From positions 1-10,218 of the forward strand of contig CAIXQV010000655.1 of assembly GCA_903921605.1 (NCBI GenBank): a stretch of DNA of 10,218 nt, read 5' to 3'. The translations under genes were made by a program, and so were the position numbers. Below the pieces are notes generated by a model, which was not told where the DNA came from, made no database searches, and was given only the letters and a program-made list of their open reading frames with translations. This stretch comes from an uncultured Planctomycetaceae bacterium (GTDB taxonomy: Bacteria; Planctomycetota; Planctomycetia; Planctomycetales; Planctomycetaceae). Shown in pieces: positions 8,501 to 10,218 of the stretch; position 1 is the stretch's first letter; every line of letters begins with the position of its first letter.

Positions 8501-10218
8501 TCTGCATGAGGGCTGTTGTGCTGCGTCAGCTTCAGGCCGTCTTCACCGTTGCCACTGAAGTAGTTTGCATTGGCGACGGTTCCGTCACCGAAGGCAGCGG
8601 AAACACCCTGGCCCAATTGGATGCCACTCTGGCCATTTCCCATAAACTGATTGTTCAGGGCGCTGACATCAATGTCTCGGCCGCCAATCCGGCGTTGGTA
8701 CAAGGTGTCATTCTTGTCCGTGACCGAAACCATGCGAACGCCGTCTTCGAGGTTGTCGTTAAACTGACTTCCAGTAACGGTGAAGGATCCGAACGATGTT
8801 CCCTGATTGCGAAGACCCGTTAATGTGTTTTCATTAAACGTAGAATTCGTGGCGTCAAAGTGCGTCGTCAGAACGTCATCATGGTTCAAAGCGTCGATGC
8901 TGAAACCATCGCCAATATTTCTGTCGATGCGAGTATCGGCCATCGTCCATCGTAGCCCGATTTCTTCGAATACTTTGATGCCAACGCCGCCGGCCAGACC
9001 AGTCGACCCGGCCACTCCGTCGTTCGGGTGGAAGCCAATGGGTGGGTCAGTTGGTGCTAAAACGCTGCCGTTTTCTGTCACCGAATTGCGATTGAACTGG
9101 ACGAAGGCCCGAACGTCGGCCTGGAATTCCATTCGAACGCCGTACTGGAGATTATTATCAATGACATTTTCATTGATATAAAAGTCCTGCTCGTCCTTGA
9201 TCGTGTTCTTGGAGAAGATATCAAAGCCGTCGCCCTTGTTGTTCGTGGATCGGTTCTTTTCGATCACGAGCGAATTCAGATAGGCATCCGAGCTGCGAGA
9301 AAAATTGAAGCCGTCCAGAGCATTGTTGAGGAAAATCGTATTCGTCAGTCTCAGGTCCTGAATTCTCGTGCGTTCTCCCATCTCAAAACGCACGCCGTGT
9401 CCGGCATTTCCACCGTCGTCCACTCCGATAAGGTTACTGTCAATCACCGATTCCGCAAACAACGCAATCGACTCAACGGTGGATCGATCCTGCTCAAGGT
9501 TGATAACGATCCCGTCTCCGGAGGTCGACAGGTCTCCGTCATTGACATCATTGACACCTTTGGAAATCGTATTTCCTGCGACGTTGAATCCGGCCGTGCC
9601 ATAATCCAATGCTTCCAGCAGAATACCAGCTCGCAAATTCTGCTCCAGGATGTTGCCATCACCGGGAGCGTTGGTGCCAATGTTGACGCTGTAGCCGATG
9701 TCCTGAAGTGCAGGCAGAGCGGACTTGTTTGTTGCAGCAAACGGCAGAGAAGTGCCTTGCCCAAAGCTATGGGATTTGACGTTGATGCCGGTTTGTGAAT
9801 TGCCTTTCAGCGTATTCGCAACCATATCACCGTTGAACATCGTGCCAACTGCAACATCGACAAAGATTCCGGCGCCACCATTTGCATTGATAACGTTCTT
9901 GCCAATTCGCTGCGGCAGCACGTCACCGGTCGATGTCAGTTCGTTCAGCCGAACCCACGTTCCGCCTCCGCCATATGTACCGTTGCCGACCGCACCAATC
10001 AGGCTGAACGTATCAGCCGTCAGTGCAGACACTTTGAAAACACCGTTCGCAGCAGAGTTCCCCAGCACTCCGGAGACTCGAACTTCTTCTCCTGTCTTCA
10101 GGCCGTGACCTGCTGAAGTGATCACAAGGCTGGACGAATTTGCCGCAGCAGTGATGACGTTGGCTTTCCATGTGCCAAATCCGTTACCGGGAACATAGAC
10201 GCCGTTGCCTGTCGAACC
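2548..10218 (-). CDS. Giant modular surface protein (beta-helix, PPC-like, PKD, Fn3-like repeats), C-terminal part
   Basis: The frame is open from the right edge to the TAA at 2550-2548, giving 2556 visible residues; the start lies outside. Residues are counted from the edge. About 30-91: E1-FCCH-like small beta domain (ITSAGHGLKTGEEVRVSGV, ending GGGGTW). 95-865: right-handed beta-helix with many xGI/xGF rungs. 907-1065: unrecognised segment rich in W, D, N and F. 1070-1228: PPC-like domain (DELDDNNGFVSAFDLG, then GDRDYFRFTP). 1230-1280: G/S/A/P linker. 1286-1385: Ig-like domain. 1386-1757: second beta-helix with GGxIFN rungs and a choice-of-anchor-Q-like end (DAGAVEHL). 1757-1853: PKD domain (WEWDYDF, RVTDNFGNVG). 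1853-2415: six Fn3-like repeats. 2416-2530: unassigned, partly acidic. 2531-2556: short hydrophobic segment with a basic tail. No catalytic site was recognised. Family knowledge suggests an exported adhesin, matrix or glycan-binding protein; that role is inferred. It is not broken: no frameshift or internal stop is seen across 7.7 kb. A secretion signal should be sought beyond the right edge. Confidence 0.93.
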   Translation of the reverse strand, partial: GSTGNGVYVPGNGFGTWKANVITAAANSSSLVITSAGHGLKTGEEVRVSGVLGNSAANGVFKVSALTADTFSLIGAVGNGTYGGGGTWVRLNELTSTGDVLPQRIGKNVINANGGAGIFVDVAVGTMFNGDMVANTLKGNSQTGINVKSHSFGQGTSLPFAATNKSALPALQDIGYSVNIGTNAPGDGNILEQNLRAGILLEALDYGTAGFNVAGNTISKGVNDVNDGDLSTSGDGIVINLEQDRSTVESIALFAESVIDSNLIGVDDGGNAGHGVRFEMGERTRIQDLRLTNTIFLNNALDGFNFSRSSDAYLNSLVIEKNRSTNNKGDGFDIFSKNTIKDEQDFYINENVIDNNLQYGVRMEFQADVRAFVQFNRNSVTENGSVLAPTDPPIGFHPNDGVAGSTGLAGGVGIKVFEEIGLRWTMADTRIDRNIGDGFSIDALNHDDVLTTHFDATNSTFNENTLTGLRNQGTSFGSFTVTGSQFNDNLEDGVRMVSVTDKNDTLYQRRIGGRDIDVSALNNQFMGNGQSGIQLGQGVSAAFGDGTVANANYFSGNGEDGLKLTQHNSPHADRLGLRRLIQTNRNYFQNNGSNGIDIGHDAGNPVFPTLREPGNGEHGDEVATDINVVVNNAVVSGNIGDGIEYLADSQLEVPRVTGGGQDVGFQARSSLTVSNSRVASNIGRGIDILNRRNSNSYVYVINNDVLSNGDEGIYVVNAAAGSQLQGSSADVLAVEVTDTVGGQIELRVQDNLIESNGNATDRSRVQLETTPSDFFGTGRDKTGQAYNGTRNSLGELVSDWAPNTELIPGTLGGLVVRVGSLDSVGSLAAANAGFELGQSGIDAEVWNNSFDGNFGPDVYFDSFTSGLAGQTLGGFNAAQGFGFNGVRDPLSRFDLSFRRNQGNQLDVINGFAYQDNWESKFKSRNGVGNPPTSSAPNDSLTLDDPGHWDQEPGDLWSRKRNMTRTSGRIDNRMGDVPGSHNFVDPGVNWSYDGTGTSTWRVESDFDFNNFGQSSSTDGYSNFYTEVNFLDGQFFPDSPWSYQWDTGINTGSFTGQTPYSLSRGDIFNVRAGENPIVADELDDNNGFVSAFDLGSIAGAGNVVNDRTVDGNLNLNVKGDRDYFRFTPAGTGALDVNLDVLDGLGDNLRYMIYEVDATNRTEEVAKFLTPNQLPAYVTVNPGGSSTMSTTVVAGREYVIEILSDEFASTGFTANGKPFNYGTTRSYQLSIDAPAAPPGGASSPSTSGAGSGAFSGGSVSGPVPSVESGGAGAGASGASIPGARPTAAFVAVTPDPRSTSAGGVTLNFSEDVAGVDIADFSLTRNGVSVPLTAGMMTRISASRYLLNLSTNTATAGTYLLTLRASGSGILDSENLALLTNATETWVTSTAVNTVADTPDTNLGDRLSRDINGSVSLRASVMESNQVPHLDEIQLGSGQYVLTQLGRFEDDALTGDLDIKGSTTIRGVSAAATIIMGADIDRIFHVFPRATLTLENLTIRGGEAFDGGAIFNEGTVILRNVNVLDNEAFNQGGGIFNAPNSVLNVFGSSIDTNIAGSRGGAVNNLGTTTYLNTTIARNTAISRGGGIFNEGSATASLINVTVAGNTAASRGAGLASEGSRTSTLGNSIIEANVTVARVPASGATINRDLMGVVISLGNNFIQVLDSRSTTATTAGLLTSDKFGRDATPFATLTSALARGASNGVGFRALIPSRAAVDGGSNSVYPGSNLLSQKDAIGNPRLIEGNSDGIITIDAGAVEHLVNTPVAIFTATPNPAAFGDPVSFDGRGSTHPNPAVGIIVLWEWDYDFNATNGFVPRLTGSTASRTYPSSPKTNYTVMLRVTDNFGNVGFFSREIVIGKPTTPVIDRPAAARPGVKPVTTDLTPTFRWTADPATYDLELFRITGTSRVPVFPLVSLTTKTYTPTTPLAMGEYELIVTARNNSFSSPSAPYRFLVGGMSGLAPTGDTFDLTPKFRWGSVIGSSRYELQVRRVLPTVVQGVVSEAFISDTSFEPTTSLGLGKFEWQVRAYDIDGVAGAWSSVQTLTIKQIAMTTPGPVTVDTTPTFTWTNMDSGDGTTRYEFWLNRIGGQAKLIVEPSLSTTSYTPTTPIPNGTYDAWVRPLSADGEGGLWSFTRRFVMDYRVGPVTYAPAGVSTDTTPTFRWQAADGASGYNLWVDNLSTGVEKTIFVRVPQQANSAEISYTPTVALTAGNYRWWVQTVAPSGLTTSYSAGTDFNVPVPSILSPRGSIASNLPLFRWSGVTGYVSYELWVDKATSGAKEVLRVKGITTTSYQTTLPLENGDFKVWVRGYDKDGNISQWSGPADFTITVGVGVAPILTNSFGNFNGTRTFNWSGGTGAFSYEIIVKRISDPDQPVVLNQTGITGRTFTSPASFSSGTYRWWIRGLDVNGNGLPWSQPQLFFAQTNEAVPTDVTEIALAATTPTVFDASAGFWSDDIVRSITATPAGTVVQIDPMSVTLEPMTEQSVIVDDIAGIDDVMGEWASFNMDEASTQVFPVSLPTVKTPVVSAENSKSESENRALDLLMAGMALGAVVSKARKSKDQQ
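2551..2628 (-). other. C-terminal hydrophobic segment and basic tail of the giant protein
   Basis: The last 26 residues run from R2531 to the stop. They comprise a hydrophobic core of about 13 residues (LLMAGMALGAVV) followed by SKARKSKDQQ, which carries four basic residues and one acidic residue. The stretch before it is polar (NSKSESEN). The hydrophobic-plus-basic layout resembles the C-terminal part of sorting signals such as PEP-CTERM or LPXTG, but no LPXTG or PEP motif precedes it and the hydrophobic part is short for a membrane helix. A role in anchoring or sorting is inference only. Confidence 0.4.
2972..4660 (-). repeat. Six tandem fibronectin-III-like domains within the giant protein
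   Basis: Six consecutive units of about 92-97 residues each have boundaries near 4660, 4370, 4093, 3817, 3534, 3258 and 2972. Each shows the same three landmarks: an opening TPTFRW-like strand with an invariant Trp (FRW, FRW, FTW, FRW, FRW, FNW), a YELWV-like strand (for example RYELQV, RYEFWL, SYELWV), and a YTPTTPL-G-YxWWVR-like strand, in most units followed by xDxDG and WS. The units are diverged, with little long DNA identity (GGTGTCAGGTC is shared at 4322-4332 and 4583-4593). This points to old duplication, not recent slippage. Such arrays usually act as spacers or sugar-binding stalks. Confidence 0.82.
5380..5720 (-). repeat. GGxIFN beta-helix rungs (second beta-helix of the giant protein)
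   Basis: Five successive rungs begin GGAIFNEG, GGGIFNAP, GGAVNNLG, GGGIFNEG and GAGLASEG at intervals of 25-27 residues, each followed by a strand of the type xLxNxTVxxNTAxSR. The pattern matches the Pmp-like/pectate-lyase-like right-handed beta-helix seen in chlamydial polymorphic outer membrane proteins and in choice-of-anchor-Q proteins. At the DNA level the rungs share short blocks around TTCATTGAA-GAT-CC-CC-CC, but are diverged. Confidence 0.75.
6380..6531 (-). other. Low-complexity Gly/Ser/Ala/Pro linker in the giant protein
   Basis: About 50 residues are almost only G, S, A and P with a few V, F, E and T (for example GGASSPSTSGAGSG and GGAGAGASGAS). It separates the PPC-like domain from the Ig-like domain. 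It most likely forms a flexible, possibly glycosylated hinge that divides the molecule into an N-terminal beta-helix half and a C-terminal adhesin-like half. Confidence 0.75.
7560..9940 (-). repeat. Long right-handed beta-helix (NosD/PbH1-like rungs) in the giant protein
   Basis: About 770 residues show an irregular repeat of roughly 22-50 residues. Each rung carries a turn of the form N-x-G-(D/E/S)-G-(I/F/V)-x-(I/V/L), for example GAGIFV, QTGINV, RAGILL, GDGIVI, GHGVRF, GDGFDI, GVGIKV, GDGFSI, EDGVRM, QSGIQL, EDGLKL, SNGIDI, GDGIEY, GRGIDI and DEGIYV. Around 18 such rungs can be read. Asn-rich strands (NNxLxGN, NxFxxNG) separate them. The pattern fits parallel beta-helix repeats of the PbH1/NosD type. 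Catalytic residues of a polysaccharide lyase or hydrolase could not be identified by eye, so binding or a structural role is as likely as enzyme activity. Confidence 0.78.
9942..10130 (-). other. E1-FCCH-like small beta domain in the giant protein
   Basis: Visible residues about 30-91 carry ITSAGHGLKTGEEVRVSGV, then GNSAANGVFKVSALTADTFSL and GNGTYGGGGTW. This pattern (xHGLxTGDxVxxSGVxGNxxANGxFxVxxxxxxTFxL ... GGTW) is familiar from the ubiquitin-activating-enzyme E1 FCCH-like fold annotated in phage structural proteins and bacterial surface proteins. The name is structural only and no ubiquitin function is implied. It probably acts as a beta-rich adaptor in front of the beta-helix. The assignment is from memory of the family pattern. 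Confidence 0.6.

Noticed and set aside
7560..9940. Repeated short DNA words in the beta-helix region as a CRISPR array or satellite repeat
   Set aside because: The similar words (for example around CCATCGCCAATATT) are irregularly spaced, diverged and in frame with protein rungs. They reflect the beta-helix code, not a DNA repeat array.
2723..10108. Many plus-strand and alternate-frame open frames of 60-150 codons within the giant gene
   Set aside because: They are shadows of a 7.7-kb coding frame with clear domain structure. None shows a domain of its own.
10123..10125. GTG at 10125-10123 as the start of the giant protein
   Set aside because: The frame continues without a stop to the window edge and the GTG lies inside the E1-FCCH-like domain (just before ITSAGHGL), so the true start lies outside.

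Overview
The window reads as a piece of a planctomycete chromosome (class Planctomycetia likely, genus not assignable from this sequence). The evidence is a DUF1559 prepilin-like protein with the GFTLIE leader motif and an exact H-X9-DG C-terminal motif, a family hugely expanded in Planctomycetes. Beside it lies a multi-kilobase modular surface protein of the kind these genomes carry, and the base composition is moderate in GC. All three genes lie on the minus strand, so transcription runs from the right edge to the left edge. No RNA genes, mobile elements, CRISPR arrays or phage genes were seen.

Layout in the direction of transcription (right to left). (1) Positions 10218-2548 hold the C-terminal 2556 residues of a giant open reading frame whose start lies beyond the window. 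Its modules in order are: an E1-FCCH-like small beta domain, a long right-handed beta-helix, an unrecognised Trp/Asp/Asn-rich segment, a pre-peptidase-C-terminal (PPC)-like domain, a Gly/Ser/Ala/Pro linker, an Ig-like domain, a second beta-helix of the GGxIFN type with a choice-of-anchor-Q-like end, a PKD domain, six tandem fibronectin-III-like repeats, an unassigned C-terminal region, and a short hydrophobic segment with a basic tail. It is followed by a strong intrinsic terminator (2483-2514). (2) About 500 bases without a convincing gene (2047-2547) contain the terminator, an imperfect 39-nt hairpin and a smaller hairpin. (3) Positions 1968-817 encode a complete 383-aa DUF1559 prepilin-like protein with a good ribosome binding site and its own intrinsic terminator (749-786). 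(4) Positions 673-1 hold the first 224 residues of a BatA-like von Willebrand factor A membrane protein, cut by the window edge. Just in front of it is a good sigma-70-like promoter whose predicted start site falls at or next to the ATG.

The three genes look like separate transcription units: terminators separate them, and nothing in the sequence ties them into one pathway. Two are envelope or extracellular proteins (the giant adhesin-like protein and the pseudopilin-like DUF1559 protein). The third is a membrane-anchored metal-binding VWA protein of the MoxR/Bat type. I did not find a clearly new biological system. The items most worth checking are the architecture and C-terminal tail of the giant protein, the possible leaderless start of the VWA gene, and the intergenic hairpin.
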